A stretch of DNA of 64,000 nt, from assembly GCA_947396885.1 (NCBI GenBank), contig OX377203.1:4278001-4342000 (forward strand), read 5' to 3'. A model generated the notes under the pieces. The model had not been told where the DNA came from, did no database searches, and saw only the letters and a list, made by a program, of their open reading frames with translations. Both the position numbers and the translations under genes were made by a program. Source of the stretch: Heligmosomoides polygyrus polygyrus (taxonomy: Eukaryota > Nematoda > Chromadorea > Rhabditida > Heligmosomidae). This document shows positions 63,801 to 64,000 of this stretch, in pieces; within the stretch, counting starts at the first letter, position 1; every line of letters starts with the position of its first letter.

Positions 63801-64000
63801 GATATGCCAAGATATGCCAAGATTTATCGAGAGCCGAACGTGGAATTTCAAAGAGTGTTACGCTGGTTTCACCTGAAGGACGCATTTGAAATCAAACTAA
63901 ATGGCTTGCAGTTCTTAGACTATAGTGCCCTTCGGATCAAACTATAGGCTCTCCGAGACTGCCTCAATAATTTTTTTTGTAGAATGAAATTAGGTAACTT

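Overview
The window is animal nuclear DNA, most likely from a nematode. It has spliced coding exons, very long repeat-filled introns, mariner transposases, an RTE-type and a Penelope-like reverse transcriptase, and many tRNA-derived SINEs. The nematode assignment is an inference. It rests mainly on how closely the RTE C-terminus and the Penelope-like RT resemble elements I know from nematodes. There is no bacterial operon, CRISPR array or rRNA.

The only host gene I can support is on the plus strand: the 5' part of an oxysterol-binding-protein (OSBP/ORP) gene. Its exons are 36693-36892 (N-terminus), 45332-45433, 58460-58532 and 61427-61559 (together one PH domain). All junctions are GT-AG and phase-compatible. 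The gene runs off the right edge, so the FFAT motif and sterol-binding domain are not in the window. A second candidate first exon (54070-54224) lies inside intron 2. It ends in the same phase as the upstream first exon, shares a basic N-terminal motif with it, and would yield an isoform lacking the first half of the PH domain.

Almost everything else is repeat. Region 1-36 kb (upstream of the gene) holds foldback elements, five mariner copies, a Penelope-like element, an RTE fragment nested in a MITE, and a 2.26-kb palindrome of tRNA-like modules split by a mariner. Intron 1 (36.9-45.3 kb) starts with a satellite of about 175 bp and contains the one mariner with an open transposase frame (42857-43840). 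Intron 2 (45.4-58.5 kb) holds Foldback-like elements, Harbinger-like MITEs, a 505-bp tandem repeat and a piggyBac-like palindrome. Intron 3 and the right edge hold an 8-bp-TSD transposon family, abutting MITEs and another Penelope-terminus palindrome.

The dominant theme is inverted symmetry. At least ten unrelated repeat families are long palindromes, and their nested insertions give a readable relative chronology: SINE foldback before mariner, MITE before RTE, mariner before hAT-like MITE, and Foldback-like element before MITEs.
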